In this document: piece by piece, positions 7,966-17,210 of the stretch
Position numbering within the stretch: the stretch's first letter is position 1
Layout: each line of letters opens with the position of its first letter
From: Martelella lutilitoris
GTDB lineage: Bacteria > Pseudomonadota > Alphaproteobacteria > Rhizobiales > Rhizobiaceae
Reading direction: 5' to 3'
Length of the DNA stretch: 64,000 nt
Assembly (NCBI RefSeq): GCF_016598595.1
Contig: NZ_CP066786.1
Span: 643,501-707,500, forward strand
The notes under the pieces: generated by a model
What the model saw: the letters and a program-made list of their open reading frames with translations, nothing else
Told to the model about the DNA's origin: nothing
Database searches by the model: none
Translations under genes and position numbers: made by a program

Positions 7966-7991
7966 CCTTGCCTGTCTGAGGGCAGGCAAGG
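7966..7991 (+). terminator. Hairpin at the end of the catabolic operon
   Basis: Nine-bp stem CCTTGCCTG/CAGGCAAGG with an 8-base loop, 25 bases after the asparaginase stop. No U-tract follows, so termination strength is uncertain. The rest of the 321-base gap (7941-8261) shows no ORF with a ribosome site. It is AT-richer at 8100-8170 and presumably carries the promoter of the next gene. Confidence 0.45.
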
Positions 7992-8261
7992 TGTCTGCGG
8001 TCTTGCCGAGAACATCTGCCGGACAGGCGCAGCCGACGCGGGCCGCTCGCGGCATCCAAGGTTAACCCATCCTTGCCCGGGCCTTCACGCTCTCTCAACC
8101 CTTACGGATCGGATTTTGATAACCATTCATCCGGGTTGGATTTTCTTAACCCTGCTTGTTAAGGCGGCTGGTAAGAACCTCGCCTAGGATGGCCTTCAGA
8201 CGGACGGAAAGTTCGCAGAGAAAAAAGCCGGATACCGGCGACAGAGCCAAAGGGTGATCAG

Positions 8262-8825
8262 ATGACGAATTCGCAGGTCAAGAGGGGCAATGAGGAACCG
8301 GTTCTCAGGATAGATCCGGCGCACTTCCCGCAGAAGTTCTCCTATGTCGCCAAGGGGGCGGAAACCCGTATCGGCGTCAAGCTCGATCAGCGCGGCGCCG
8401 TTGTCCGCCGCAACCTGCCTTCCAGCAACCTGCCCTTCTCCATCGCGCTTCCGGGCCGCGCCTTCAAGGGCGTTGCCGCCCGCGCCGTTGCCCATGCCGA
8501 TGGCGGGATCACGGTGACGCTGGAACTGCACCACGCAGATCCGGAACTCTGCATTCCGCTGCTTGTCGCCCATGACCTGAGCGAAATTGTGGCCGACTGG
8601 CAGGACTGGGCGCTGCTCTACGATATTCCGATGATGATGGTTGAAGCCGACGGCATTGCCCGTCCGGTGGATTTCAAGCCACACCAGGCCGTTGCCGCCA
8701 ATGATGATGCCGCAGGTCCCGCCCGCCGCGCTGCCGCCCGCAGCATCAAGCGCCTTGCCATGCGGCTCAGCGACTGCCCGATCGGCGTGAAGATGACGGT
8801 CAAGGGCCGCGCGGTCGCTGCCTGA
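8262..8825 (+). CDS. Conserved hypothetical protein, DUF6101 family
   Basis: 187 residues with no signal peptide or membrane segment. Recognised from memory as the rhizobial DUF6101 family, which is characteristically next to ubiA. The middle part (LPFSIALPGRAFKGVAARAV and ITVTLELHHADPELCIPLL) looks like a compact beta-rich domain. The C-terminal third is Ala/Arg-rich and probably disordered. No function is known and no catalytic motif is evident. It converges on ubiA with an 8-base gap. Confidence 0.78.
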   Translation: MTNSQVKRGNEEPVLRIDPAHFPQKFSYVAKGAETRIGVKLDQRGAVVRRNLPSSNLPFSIALPGRAFKGVAARAVAHADGGITVTLELHHADPELCIPLLVAHDLSEIVADWQDWALLYDIPMMMVEADGIARPVDFKPHQAVAANDDAAGPARRAAARSIKRLAMRLSDCPIGVKMTVKGRAVAA

Positions 8826-8833
8826 GCCGCGGC

Positions 8834-9787
8834 TCAGCCGATGAAGATCGCTGCCACAAGGCCGAGAAAGACGACCAGCCCGACGCGGCTGTTGAACTTG
8901 AACAGTTTGAGGCACTGCGCGCCGTCATCGATGTCGAGCACCGCGATCTGGTAGAACAGCATGGCACCTGCCGCCAGAAGGCCGGCGAACGCGGCCCAGC
9001 CGAGGCCGGCGACCAGATAGGCGACGACAAGCAGGGTCAGCATGGCGCCGTAGAAGAGGATGAGCCACGGCTTCGTCCTCTCCCCGAACAGCCGCGCGGT
9101 GGAGCGCACGCCGATGAGCGCGTCATCCTCCTTGTCCTGATGGGCATAGATCGTGTCGTAACCGATGGTCCAGACGATCGCGGCGAGATAGACCAGCACG
9201 GCCGGCAGTGAAAGCGAGCCGAATACCGCCGCCCAGCCGACAAGGCCACCCCAGGAAAAAGCCAACCCCAGGAACAGTTGCGGCCAGTCGGTGAACCGCT
9301 TGGCAAACGGGTAGATCGCCACGAAGGCGAGCGATGCGAAGCCGAGCAGAACCGTGAAAAGATTGAACGACAACAGCACGGCAAGCCCGGTCAGTGCCTG
9401 TAACAAGATGAAGATCTTCGCCTGACGCCGGGTGACGCGGCCGGACGGCAGGGGCCGCGAGCGCGTGCGCGCCACCTGATTGTCGATGTCATGGTCGACG
9501 AGGTCATTATAGGTGCAGCCCGCCCCGCGCATGGCAACCGCGCCGATGAAGAACAGCAGAAGATGGGCGATGAACTGGCCGGGCCGGAAGGCGTTGGCCT
9601 CGGCCGTCACGGCCGCCGCCATAGCCGCCGACCAGAAGCACGGCCACATCAGCAATTGCCAGCCGATCGGCCGGTCCCAGCGGGCAAGCTGGGCATAGGG
9701 CCAAAGCCGGCGCGGCAAAAGGTTGTAGACGAAATTATCCGACGGAGCGTCGAAAACGCGGCCGTTATCCTCTGTGGTCGTGCCCAT
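8834..9787 (-). CDS. ubiA: 4-hydroxybenzoate octaprenyltransferase
   Basis: 317-residue polytopic membrane enzyme that prenylates 4-hydroxybenzoate in ubiquinone synthesis. The two Asp-rich motifs are present: YNDLVDHDIDNQVART (NDxxDxxxD) and YAHQDKEDD (DxxxD type). About nine hydrophobic helices follow the N-terminal PYAQLARWDRPIGW segment. Start 9787 (MGTTTEDN) was chosen because GAGG precedes it and the N-terminus then matches remembered rhizobial UbiA. ATG at 9802 and TTG at 9805 are in-frame alternatives. It lies downstream of the cyclopropane synthase gene on the same strand, 82 bases apart. Confidence 0.95.
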   Translation of the reverse strand: MGTTTEDNGRVFDAPSDNFVYNLLPRRLWPYAQLARWDRPIGWQLLMWPCFWSAAMAAAVTAEANAFRPGQFIAHLLLFFIGAVAMRGAGCTYNDLVDHDIDNQVARTRSRPLPSGRVTRRQAKIFILLQALTGLAVLLSFNLFTVLLGFASLAFVAIYPFAKRFTDWPQLFLGLAFSWGGLVGWAAVFGSLSLPAVLVYLAAIVWTIGYDTIYAHQDKEDDALIGVRSTARLFGERTKPWLILFYGAMLTLLVVAYLVAGLGWAAFAGLLAAGAMLFYQIAVLDIDDGAQCLKLFKFNSRVGLVVFLGLVAAIFIG

Positions 9788-9869
9788 AAATCCTCGGTGC
9801 ATCAAAGCGTCTGATCTGCCGGCCGGTCAGCCGTCGACTTCAAGCCTTGATACCTGAAGAAGGCAGGCT

Positions 9870-11132
9870 TCAGTCGAATTCGACCGGTTCGAGAGGCGCC
9901 CTGGTCGCTTCCGCGGCCTTGAGCTTCTCCTCGGCCTCGAACATATAACGACGGTTGTTCGGCGTGGCAAACTGGCTCTTGGAGAGCTGCATCTGGAACA
10001 CGAACATCTTGTCCCATTCGAAGGCCATTTCCGAACCCGCCAGATAGAATTCCCACATGCGGAAGAACTGCTCGTCATAGAGCTTGATAGCCTCTTCCTT
10101 GCGGGCGACGAAGCGTTCGCGCCAGGCACGGAGCGTGTAGGCATAATGCATCTGCAGGATTTCGACGTCGCGCACCAAAAGGCCGGATTTCTCCACCGCC
10201 GGCAGGACCTCGGCAAGCGAGGGGATGTAGCCGCCGGGGAAGATGTATTTCTCGATGAAGGGGTTGGTGTGGCCATGGCCGGCGATGTCGCGCCCGATCG
10301 AGTGCAGCACCATGACGCCATCGTCATCGAGGAGCTCGAAGCACTTGTCGAAAAAGTTCCTGTAGCGGCCGATGCCCACATGTTCGAACATGCCGACCGA
10401 GACGATCCGGTCGAAGGGCTTGGCCTTCATCGTCCGGTAGTCCTGCAGCTGAAAGCGCACCCTGTCGGAAAGCCCGCGCTTTGCCGCGCGGTCCTCGGAA
10501 ATGTCATGCTGTTCATGGGAGAGCGTGATGCCGGTGCAGTCGACGCCGGCCATTTCGGCGAGATACATGCTGAGCCCGCCCCAGCCTGAACCGATCTCGA
10601 GCACGCGCTGGCCTTCGCTCAGTCTGAGCTTGGCGGCGATATGGCGCTTCTTGGCGAGCTGGGCCTCGTCGAGCGAAATGTCCGGAGGGTCGAAATAGGC
10701 GCAGGAATACTGCCAGTCCTCGTCCAGAAACAGGCTGAAGAGCGGCGGCGTCAGATCATAGTGGTGGGAGACATTCTTGCGGTTCCTGTTGATCGGCAGG
10801 CGGGTGCCGACCTGCGCCAGGCCGATGCGCCAGAACAGTTTCATAGCCATAAACGGATTGAAGACGATATCGAGCGTGTTGCGCCGGACAAGCGAGAGAA
10901 AATCGTAGATATCGCCTTCTTCCATCAGGAAGCGGCCCTGCATATACATCTCTCCGAGAGTGAGCGCCGGGTCCTTGGCAATGAGATCCTGTGCCTGCCT
11001 GTCGGTGAAGCGGATCGCCACGGGGTCGCCCGTGCCGTCCCCGAATGTGGTGACCTCCCCCGTTTCCGTCTTGACCCTCAGTGTTCCGGTTTTAATGATC
11101 TTGTCGATCAGGTCGAACAGCGGTGAAGCCAT
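9870..11132 (-). CDS. cfa: Cyclopropane-fatty-acyl-phospholipid synthase
   Basis: 420 residues. It transfers a methylene from S-adenosylmethionine to unsaturated acyl chains in membrane phospholipids. The methyltransferase core has VLEIGSGWGGLSMYLAEMAG (SAM motif I), the ITLSHEQ segment, VSVGMFEHVG and the C-terminal YIFPGGYIPSL and RAWRERF typical of CfaA. The N-terminal domain (about 1-100) is the usual lipid-binding part. Start 11132 has AGGGGA six bases upstream; a start ten codons earlier lacks a site. Rhizobia usually carry two cfa genes, so this may be one of a pair. It is divergent from the membrane protein gene at 11358. Confidence 0.9.
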   Translation of the reverse strand: MASPLFDLIDKIIKTGTLRVKTETGEVTTFGDGTGDPVAIRFTDRQAQDLIAKDPALTLGEMYMQGRFLMEEGDIYDFLSLVRRNTLDIVFNPFMAMKLFWRIGLAQVGTRLPINRNRKNVSHHYDLTPPLFSLFLDEDWQYSCAYFDPPDISLDEAQLAKKRHIAAKLRLSEGQRVLEIGSGWGGLSMYLAEMAGVDCTGITLSHEQHDISEDRAAKRGLSDRVRFQLQDYRTMKAKPFDRIVSVGMFEHVGIGRYRNFFDKCFELLDDDGVMVLHSIGRDIAGHGHTNPFIEKYIFPGGYIPSLAEVLPAVEKSGLLVRDVEILQMHYAYTLRAWRERFVARKEEAIKLYDEQFFRMWEFYLAGSEMAFEWDKMFVFQMQLSKSQFATPNNRRYMFEAEEKLKAAEATRAPLEPVEFD

Positions 11133-11357
11133 CTCAATCCCCTGAATGCCTGCTAATGTCACATATTATTAAGCGTACAATATTCGTTTTGAAACAAGAA
11201 ACAAGGCGGTTCGGCCATCTCCCGCGCCTTGACTTCCGGCCTTTATTTCAAAGACTTGTAGAATTCACAATTTTTGGTTGCGACGTGCCGACGTGTTTGA
11301 AAATGTGTGACGGAAAGACTTTTGTGCGAATTGATTCGGGTGCCGGAGGCGTGAACG

Positions 11358-12221
11358 ATGACATTTGGCGGACGGCTGAAGGCGGTCATGGGCGGATCGC
11401 TGGGCCTGTTCTTCTCAAACATCGTGGTCGCGCTGAGAATCGCCTGGCCCTGGGGGCTGTTGGTCTTTCTCGTCAGCCTGTTCGCGCCGGCCGAGCCGCA
11501 GCATTTCGAAGTCGAGACGGTCACCACGCCGCAGGCTCTTCTGTTCATCATCGGCTTTGTCGTCATGGCGGCGATCTATGCGATCGCCTTTGCCTCCGTC
11601 GCCGTTGCCTGGCATCTACATGGGCTTCTCGGTGAGATGCCGAAGCCGTTTCCGATCCGATTTGCCCGACGAGAGCTGCGCTTTCTCGGGCAGGGCATCC
11701 TTGTCGGCCTGGTGATGTTCCTGATTGGCCTGCCGGTTGGGCTGGCCTTCGGTATATTGACGGCTATTCTTTCCCATTCGGGCGGCTTCGGAGTCGCAGT
11801 GCTCGCGATTGCCGGCCTCGTTGGCTATTTCACCATCATTTCAGTGGCCATGCGCTATTCGCTCATCTTGCCGGCAACGGCGATCGACCAGGATTTTGGT
11901 CTCGGCGGCGCGTTCTGGCGCGGCGAGGGCTTCGGCCTTCCCATGGCGATCACCAATGTCGTGATCGCGCTTCTTGTAGCGCTCCTGTCGCTCGCTCTGC
12001 AGTTTGGCGTTGCCGCGCTGGCCGCGCTCTACCTAACGGTGGCGCCGGCGGCTCTGGCGCCGACGGTTGGCGCCTTCGTCACGGTCGTTGCCACGTTCTT
12101 TGATACGGCGACCTCGTTCTTCACCATCGTCGCCGGGCTTGCGGTCGTTACCACCGGCTATCGGTTGGGCTATGAAAGCCGGGGTTACGACATATACGGC
12201 AACCGGTTCGACACCGACTGA
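11358..12221 (+). CDS. Predicted polytopic inner-membrane protein, unknown function
   Basis: 287 residues with roughly six or seven hydrophobic helices, including ALLFIIGFVVMAAIYAIAFA, ILVGLVMFLIGLPVGLAFGI and AITNVVIALLVALLSLALQF. Between helices 2 and 3 is a short basic cytoplasmic loop (PIRFARRELRFLGQG). The C-terminus GYESRGYDIYGNRFDTD is polar and aromatic. GGAGGCG precedes the ATG. I do not recognise a named family; it resembles general YIP1- or DUF-type alphaproteobacterial membrane proteins. It is divergent from cfa (225-base promoter region between them) and converges on tex three bases away. Confidence 0.8.
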   Translation: MTFGGRLKAVMGGSLGLFFSNIVVALRIAWPWGLLVFLVSLFAPAEPQHFEVETVTTPQALLFIIGFVVMAAIYAIAFASVAVAWHLHGLLGEMPKPFPIRFARRELRFLGQGILVGLVMFLIGLPVGLAFGILTAILSHSGGFGVAVLAIAGLVGYFTIISVAMRYSLILPATAIDQDFGLGGAFWRGEGFGLPMAITNVVIALLVALLSLALQFGVAALAALYLTVAPAALAPTVGAFVTVVATFFDTATSFFTIVAGLAVVTTGYRLGYESRGYDIYGNRFDTD

Positions 12222-12224
12222 GCG

Positions 12225-14510
12225 CTACTTCCGGCGCATGGCATCGGCCAGCGCCGCGCCGAAGGCGCCCTGGCTTGGCCGGTCTTCCCGCTTGTTGTCA
12301 CGCTGGGGCTTGCGGTCGCCGCCGCGCGGTCCCCGGGCAGCGGGCGCGCCGTCATCCTTCTTCATCGACAGGCCGATGCGCTTGCGCTTCACATCGACGT
12401 CAACCACGCGCACCTTCACCACATCGCCGGCCTTGACCACCTCGTGCGGGTCCTTGACGAAACGGTCGGCAAGCTGGGAGACGTGGACAAGCCCGTCCTG
12501 ATGCACGCCGATATCGACGAAGGCGCCGAAGGCGGCGACGTTCGTCACGGTGCCTTCCAGCATCATGCCCGGCTTCAGGTCCGAGATCTCGTCAATGCCA
12601 TCGGCAAAGCTTGCGGTCCTGAATTCCGGGCGCGGGTCGCGGCCGGGCTTTTCCAGCTCCGCCAGAATGTCGCGCACCGTCGGCAGTCCGAAGCGTTCGT
12701 CGACGAAAGCGCGCGGATCGACGGACTTCAGCGCCGCGCTGTCGCCCATCAGGGATCTGAGATCGCGGCCGCAGGCGGCGACGATCTTCTTGGCAACGTC
12801 ATAGGCTTCCGGATGCACGGCGGAGGCATCGAGCGGCTCCTTGCCGTCACGGATGCGCAGGAAGCCGGCGCATTGCTCGAAGGCGCGCGGACCGAGGCGG
12901 GCGACCTTCAGCAGTTCCTTGCGGCTCTGGAATGCGCCATTGGCGTCGCGATGGACCACGATCGCCTCGGCAATCGCGGGGCCGAGGCCGGAGACGCGCG
13001 CCAGAAGCGGGGCGGAGGCCGTGTTGAGATCGACGCCGACGCCGTTCACCGCGTCTTCGACCACGGCGTCGAGCGAGCGCGACAGCTTGATCTGGTCGAC
13101 ATCGTGCTGGTACTGGCCGACGCCGATCGACTTCGGCTCGATCTTCACCAGTTCGGCCAGCGGGTCCTGCAGGCGCCGCGCGATCGACACCGCGCCGCGC
13201 AGCGAGACATCGAGGCCCGGAAACTCCTTCGCCGCAGTTTCGGAAGCCGAATAGACCGAGGCGCCGGCTTCCGAGACGATCACCTTGACCGGTTTCGGCT
13301 CGGGGATTTCCTTCAGCAGGTCGGCAACGAGCTTTTCGGTCTCGCGGCTTGCCGTGCCGTTGCCGATGGCGATCAGCGACACCTTGTGACGGGCAATCAG
13401 CGCCTTCAGCACGGCCATTGATCCCTGAACGTCATTGCGCGGCTGGAAGGGGTAGATCGTGGCCGTGTCCAGAAGCTTGCCGGTGCCGTCGACGGCGGCC
13501 ACCTTGACGCCGGTGCGGATGCCCGGATCAAGGCCGAGCGTGACGCGCGAGCCGGCGGGGGCTGCGAGCAGCAGGTCCTTGAGGTTGCGGGCAAACACAT
13601 GGATCGCCTCGTCCTCGGCCCGCTCGCGCATCTCGCGCATCAGGTCGAGCGAGAGCGAGGTGGACAGCTTCACCCGCCAGCACCAGCCGGCAACCTGCAT
13701 CAGGAACTCATCCGCCTTGCCTTTGCTGCCGATATCAAAGAAGCGGGCGATCATCTGCTGGGCGGGCTTGACGGGCGAGGGATTGTCGCGGTCGGCCTCG
13801 ATCGCCACCGTCAGCACCTCCTCGTTCCAGCCGCGCAGCATGGCAAGCACGCGGTGGCCCGGCGCGGTGGCGAATTTTTCCGCGTGCTCGAAATAGTCGG
13901 CGAATTTCGCGCCGGCCTCTTCCTTGCCGTCGACCACCTTGGCGTAGAGCATCGCGTTGTCGCGCATGTATTGGCGCAGACGGCCGACGAGTTCGGCGTT
14001 TTCGGCGAACTGTTCGGAGAGAATGTCGCGGGCGCCGTCAAGGGCGGCGCGGATATCGCCGACATTTTCGTTGAGATAGGCGGCCGCGAGGCTTTCCGGA
14101 TCGGCCGCACGGTCTTCGAAGATCGCGTCTGCCAGCGGCTGCAAGCCGTTTTCGCGCGCAATCATCGCCCTTGTGCGGCGCTTGGGCTTATAGGGGAGGT
14201 AAAGGTCCTCAAGCTCGGATTTGGTGGTGACGGCGGCGATCTTGCCCGCCAGCTCATCCGTCATCTTGCCCTGGCCTGCGATCGATTCCGTGATCGTCGT
14301 CCGCCGCGCCTCGAGCTCGCGCAGATAGGTCACCCGCTCCGACAATTGCCTCAGCTGCGTATCGTCCAGCCCGCCGGTCGCCTCCTTGCGGTAGCGCGCC
14401 ACGAACGGCACGGTCGCACCGCCATCCAGCAGCGCGAGCGCCGCATTCACCTGGTCGGGCCGGGCCTTGATTTCATCGGCGACGATGCGGGCAATCTTGG
14501 TGTCACTCAT
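12225..14510 (-). CDS. tex: Tex-family transcription accessory / RNA-binding protein
   Basis: 761 residues, normal Tex length. Domain order: N-terminal Tex helical region (1-190), YqgF-like RNase H fold around [20 protein letters not shown] (about 325-450), helix-hairpin-helix repeats around [20 protein letters not shown] (about 490-560) and a C-terminal S1 domain starting [19 protein letters not shown] (about 645-715). The tail is basic and Arg/Gly-rich ([17 protein letters not shown]), which favours RNA binding. Tex proteins bind nucleic acid and affect transcription elongation. The gene stands alone behind a terminator hairpin at 14631-14664 and converges on the 11358 gene. Confidence 0.95.
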   Translation of the reverse strand: MSDTKIARIVADEIKARPDQVNAALALLDGGATVPFVARYRKEATGGLDDTQLRQLSERVTYLRELEARRTTITESIAGQGKMTDELAGKIAAVTTKSELEDLYLPYKPKRRTRAMIARENGLQPLADAIFEDRAADPESLAAAYLNENVGDIRAALDGARDILSEQFAENAELVGRLRQYMRDNAMLYAKVVDGKEEAGAKFADYFEHAEKFATAPGHRVLAMLRGWNEEVLTVAIEADRDNPSPVKPAQQMIARFFDIGSKGKADEFLMQVAGWCWRVKLSTSLSLDLMREMRERAEDEAIHVFARNLKDLLLAAPAGSRVTLGLDPGIRTGVKVAAVDGTGKLLDTATIYPFQPRNDVQGSMAVLKALIARHKVSLIAIGNGTASRETEKLVADLLKEIPEPKPVKVIVSEAGASVYSASETAAKEFPGLDVSLRGAVSIARRLQDPLAELVKIEPKSIGVGQYQHDVDQIKLSRSLDAVVEDAVNGVGVDLNTASAPLLARVSGLGPAIAEAIVVHRDANGAFQSRKELLKVARLGPRAFEQCAGFLRIRDGKEPLDASAVHPEAYDVAKKIVAACGRDLRSLMGDSAALKSVDPRAFVDERFGLPTVRDILAELEKPGRDPRPEFRTASFADGIDEISDLKPGMMLEGTVTNVAAFGAFVDIGVHQDGLVHVSQLADRFVKDPHEVVKAGDVVKVRVVDVDVKRKRIGLSMKKDDGAPAARGPRGGDRKPQRDNKREDRPSQGAFGAALADAMRRK

Positions 14511-14630
14511 GGGGCAGGTCTGTCCGGTTCATTGTCTCTGGTCGCGGAAGGTAGCGATGCGGGCGCCAATGACAACCAAAATTCATGTCGGAACCATGGC
14601 CATCCCCATGGATGTGCGCCGGGTTTCACA

Positions 14631-14664
14631 AAGAAAAGGCCGGGCCGCTTGCGCTGGCCCGGCC
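14631..14664 (-). terminator. Rho-independent terminator after the GNAT pair
   Basis: Nine-bp stem GGCCGGGCC/GGCCCGGCC (14638-14646 and 14656-14664) with a 9-base loop. On the minus strand it is followed by TTTTCTTTG. It lies just past the stop of the 14673 gene and separates it from tex. Confidence 0.7.
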
Positions 14665-14672
14665 CTTGATCA

Positions 14673-15239
14673 TCAGCCGAAGTGATAGGGGCGGAAATAG
14701 TCCGGCGTCAGCGCCGTCGTCACCTCCTGCACCATGGCTCCGCGGCTTGCGGCATAGATGTCTCGCAAGCCGGTGACCTGGAAGCCGAGACGCTGCTGCA
14801 CCTTCAGCGAAGCAGCATTTTCGGCCATGGCGCCGGAATTCAGCGTGAACGCGCCCTTCTCGGCAAAGAAGCGGGCCACAAGGGCGGACGCCGCCTCGCT
14901 CATGAAGCCACGGCCCCAGTAGTAGCGGTTCAGCCAGTAGCCGAGGTGATAGCCGCCCTGCCTGAGCTCGATGGAGACGAGGCCGATCAGCACCCGGTCT
15001 GCCGGCTGGGTGATGGCGAAGGACCATGCCCGGTCGCTGCTGTCGGCGTTGGCCTCAAGCCAGTCCTCGGCATCATCGAGCGTGAACGGGTAGGGCGGAC
15101 GCGACAGCATGCGGGTTACCGAAAAATCGGAGAGCACGCCGGTAATCGCCTCAGCATCTTCAGCACGAAGCGGCCGCAGGCAAAGCCTCTCGGTGTCGAT
15201 GGTCGCGGTCTTCTGTCGCTCTTGCAGGTCAAGGCTCAT
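14673..15239 (-). CDS. GNAT-family N-acetyltransferase (RimJ-like), second of a pair
   Basis: 188 residues. The RimJ/RimL branch is recognisable from IDTERLCLRPLRAEDAEAI, the strand HLGYWLNRYYWGRGFMSEAA (acetyl-CoA binding) and the NAASLKVQQRLGFQVTG motif near the C-terminus. Start 15239 overlaps the stop of the upstream paralogue by ATGA, so the two are translationally coupled. The two proteins share layout and probably arose by tandem duplication. The acceptor, protein N-terminus or small molecule, is unknown. Confidence 0.88.
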   Translation of the reverse strand: MSLDLQERQKTATIDTERLCLRPLRAEDAEAITGVLSDFSVTRMLSRPPYPFTLDDAEDWLEANADSSDRAWSFAITQPADRVLIGLVSIELRQGGYHLGYWLNRYYWGRGFMSEAASALVARFFAEKGAFTLNSGAMAENAASLKVQQRLGFQVTGLRDIYAASRGAMVQEVTTALTPDYFRPYHFG

Positions 15240-15874
15240 CTCTGTCCTCCCCAGCTCTTCAGCGACATCCAGTTGCGCCGTTCCAGCCGGTACCATTCGA
15301 CCGCGACCGACCCGCCGATGGCGAGCGACTGGACCATGCCTGGCCCCTGGAACTGGAAGCCGCACTTGTGCAGCACACGCCGCGAGCGCGGGTTGACGAC
15401 CCGGCAACGTGCGTCGATATGGTCGACCTCGTTTCTCGTGCGGAAGACCATGTCGATCAGAACCTGGGCGGCTTCCGTGGTGTAACCCTTGCCCCAATAG
15501 GGTTCGCCCAGCCAGTAGCCGATCTCGACGACGCTTTCGTCATCGGGCGTGTTCTCGATGCCGCAGCAACCGATGAATTCGCCGTTTTCGGCTTTCGTGA
15601 TGGCATAGACGCAATTGCCGATCGCGCCCTCTTTGGTTCGCTCCACGAACTTGGCGGCATCATCGATCGTATAGGGATGCGGCATGCGCGACACCATGGT
15701 CGCGATCTTGTCGTTGTTGGCGAGATGGGCAATGGCGTCAATGTCATCTTCGTGCGGGGCGCGCAGAACGAGCCTTTGCGACAGAAGAACGGGGCAATCC
15801 CGCCTTTGCAAATCCGGCCTCAGCCGCTCTCTGGAAAGCCGGGATTGGCTCTCCCTTTGTAGATCCCTTTGCAT
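15236..15874 (-). CDS. GNAT-family N-acetyltransferase (RimJ-like), first of a pair
   Basis: 212 residues. LLSQRLVLRAPHEDDIDAIA marks the N-terminus of the domain, EIGYWLGEPYWGKGYTTEAA the acetyl-CoA site and VVNPRSRRVLHKCGFQFQG the C-terminal motif. About 20 extra residues precede the domain. Start 15874 has AAAGGAC upstream; an in-frame ATG 72 bases earlier would place the N-terminus inside the terminator hairpin and is rejected. It is followed by the coupled paralogue and preceded by rpmA with a terminator between, so the pair has its own promoter or relies on readthrough. Confidence 0.87.
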   Translation of the reverse strand: MQRDLQRESQSRLSRERLRPDLQRRDCPVLLSQRLVLRAPHEDDIDAIAHLANNDKIATMVSRMPHPYTIDDAAKFVERTKEGAIGNCVYAITKAENGEFIGCCGIENTPDDESVVEIGYWLGEPYWGKGYTTEAAQVLIDMVFRTRNEVDHIDARCRVVNPRSRRVLHKCGFQFQGPGMVQSLAIGGSVAVEWYRLERRNWMSLKSWGGQR

Positions 15875-15902
15875 TGTCAGGTCCTTTCCTGGGTTTGAAA
15901 CG

Positions 15903-15941
15903 AAAGAAGGGAAGATGGTGGCGTCCCATCTTCCCTTCTTT
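15903..15941. terminator. Long perfect hairpin, bidirectional terminator
   Basis: A 14-bp perfect stem (15905-15918 with 15926-15939, GAAGGGAAGATGG core) and a 7-base loop, extended by A-T pairs. It is followed by T-runs on both strands. It lies just upstream of the 15874 start, so it terminates transcription arriving from rplU-rpmA. Confidence 0.62.
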
Positions 15942-15969
15942 TTCAAATTCCAGGTCCGGTAACCTGATA

Positions 15970-16005
15970 TTTAAAAGCCGGGTCGATGTGACGCCGGCTT
16001 TTAAA
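15970..16005 (-). terminator. rpmA terminator
   Basis: 12-bp stem TTTAAAAGCCGG (15970-15981) / CCGGCTTTTAAA (15994-16005), 14 bases after the rpmA stop. On the minus strand the stem ends GGCTTTTAAAT, the standard intrinsic-terminator form. With the hairpin at 15903 it gives a double stop for the ribosomal operon. Confidence 0.75.
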
Positions 16006-16018
16006 TGAGCGGTCCGGC

Positions 16019-16291
16019 TTATTCCGCTGCTTCTGCCTGTTTCGGCGCCACGGACACGTACATGCGGCCGTTGGCGCGCGCACGGAACGTAACATTGCCT
16101 TCAATCTTGGCGAAAATCGTGTGGTCCTTGCCCATGCCGACATTGTCGCCGGGATGCCACTTGGTGCCGCGCTGGCGAATGATGATGTTGCCCGGAACGA
16201 CGTTCTCGCCGCCGAACTTCTTCACGCCAAGGCGCTTGGACTCAGAATCGCGACCGTTGCGCGACGAACCGCCAGCTTTTTTATGTGCCAT
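16019..16291 (-). CDS. rpmA: 50S ribosomal protein L27
   Basis: 90 residues, usual L27 length. It begins [20 protein letters not shown], the invariant family N-terminus, followed by [20 protein letters not shown]. The N-terminal tail reaches the peptidyl-transferase centre in the ribosome. It is the second gene of the universal rplU-rpmA operon, 40 bases after rplU, with a terminator right after it. The C-terminal extension QAEAAE is typical of alphaproteobacteria. Confidence 0.98.
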   Translation of the reverse strand: MAHKKAGGSSRNGRDSESKRLGVKKFGGENVVPGNIIIRQRGTKWHPGDNVGMGKDHTIFAKIEGNVTFRARANGRMYVSVAPKQAEAAE

Positions 16292-16331
16292 TGGAGTTCT
16301 CCTTTAAACCTTCGAAACTTCTGCTTTCAGA

Positions 16332-16646
16332 TCAACCGGCGACGATGTCGGTGATCTTCACGACCGTGACGTGCTGGCGATGACCGCGCGAACGCTTGGA
16401 GTTCTGACGACGACGCTTCTTGAAGGCGATAACCTTGCGGTTACGGGTCTGCTCGACGACTTCCGCCTTGACGACGGCGCCCTTGACGAAGGGAGCGCCG
16501 ATCTTGGCGTCAGCGCCTTCGCCGACAACGAGAACGTCGGAAAACTCAACCGTAGCGCCTGCTTCGGCATCGAGCTTTTCGATGCGCAGCGTGTCTTCGG
16601 CATTCACGCGGTACTGCTTACCGCCGGTCTTGATGACTGCGAACAT
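16332..16646 (-). CDS. rplU: 50S ribosomal protein L21
   Basis: 104 residues. [15 protein letters not shown] is the universal L21 start; [17 protein letters not shown] is the rRNA-binding basic segment. Start 16646 was chosen over an ATG five codons upstream because it matches the family and has AAAGGT upstream. L21 binds 23S rRNA domains. First gene of the rplU-rpmA operon. Confidence 0.98.
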   Translation of the reverse strand: MFAVIKTGGKQYRVNAEDTLRIEKLDAEAGATVEFSDVLVVGEGADAKIGAPFVKGAVVKAEVVEQTRNRKVIAFKKRRRQNSKRSRGHRQHVTVVKITDIVAG

Positions 16647-16959
16647 TTTTTTACCTTTCATGTTCTCAATCCGGCTCTGCTCTCTTTGGCTTGAAAGAGA
16701 ACGGCCGTCTTTTTATCAGCCTGGTTAAAGCAGGGAGTTGCAAAGAAAAATTCTTGTCAAACCCGGTCTGCCGGTGAAGTCTCCCTTGCGGGAGAATTTC
16801 GCGCATGCCGCAGGACACACGCATCCGGCAGGGTGCTTACGATGAAGCCGCCGCAAAGTCAATAAATCACCGCAAAAAAGCTTGCGCCATGCTCTTGCAA
16901 GAACGCCCTTTGCCAGCTAAGAGACACCCCGCGCCAAGAGCGCAGACCACATGGTTCCT
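16647..16959 (-). promoter_or_regulatory. rplU leader and promoter region
   Basis: 313 bases without a gene between rplU and tRNA-Ser. A consensus -35 TTGACA lies on the minus strand at 16760-16755, but no good -10 was found 16-18 bases on. A short hairpin TCTCCC-TTGC-GGGAGA is at 16780-16795. The roughly 100-base untranslated leader could carry autoregulation, but no known L21 leader fold was recognised. Confidence 0.35.
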
Positions 16960-17049
16960 GGAGAGGTGGCAGAGTGGTCGAATGCACCGCACTCGAAATG
17001 CGGCATACGGGCAACCGTATCGGGGGTTCGAATCCCCCCCTCTCCGCCA
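16960..17049 (+). tRNA. tRNA-Ser (anticodon CGA)
   Basis: Ninety bases including an encoded CCA. The acceptor stem GGAGAGG pairs with CCTCTCC, with discriminator G. The anticodon stem CCGCA/TGCGG encloses the loop CTCGAAA, giving anticodon CGA, which reads UCG. The long class II variable arm is TACGGGCAACCGTA. The T arm is GGGGG-TTCGAAT-CCCCC. The class II arm and identity agree with serine. No integrase or displaced 3' copy was seen nearby, so it does not mark an island here. Confidence 0.97.
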
Positions 17050-17210
17050 GTTTTTCAATATAAAGATTAATGATGTGCGTTGCGGCTTTTTTGCGCCGTT
17101 TGATGCGCCCAGGAGTGCTCGGTTTTAGCCGGGCACGAGCGAGGGCCACGGCCAGGGCGCTTCCTTGAGGCTGATGAGATGCCTGATGAGCATTTTTCGC
17201 AGAGACAGAA

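Noticed and set aside
6006..8015. 669-codon minus-strand frame across the deacetylase and asparaginase genes
   Set aside because: Antisense to two genes with clear catalytic motifs and overlapping start/stop coupling; composition is His/Arg/Ala-rich and unlike any protein family.
16960..17210. tRNA-Ser as an integration site for a mobile island
   Set aside because: No integrase, no displaced tRNA 3' end repeat, and the following genes are ordinary chromosomal families.
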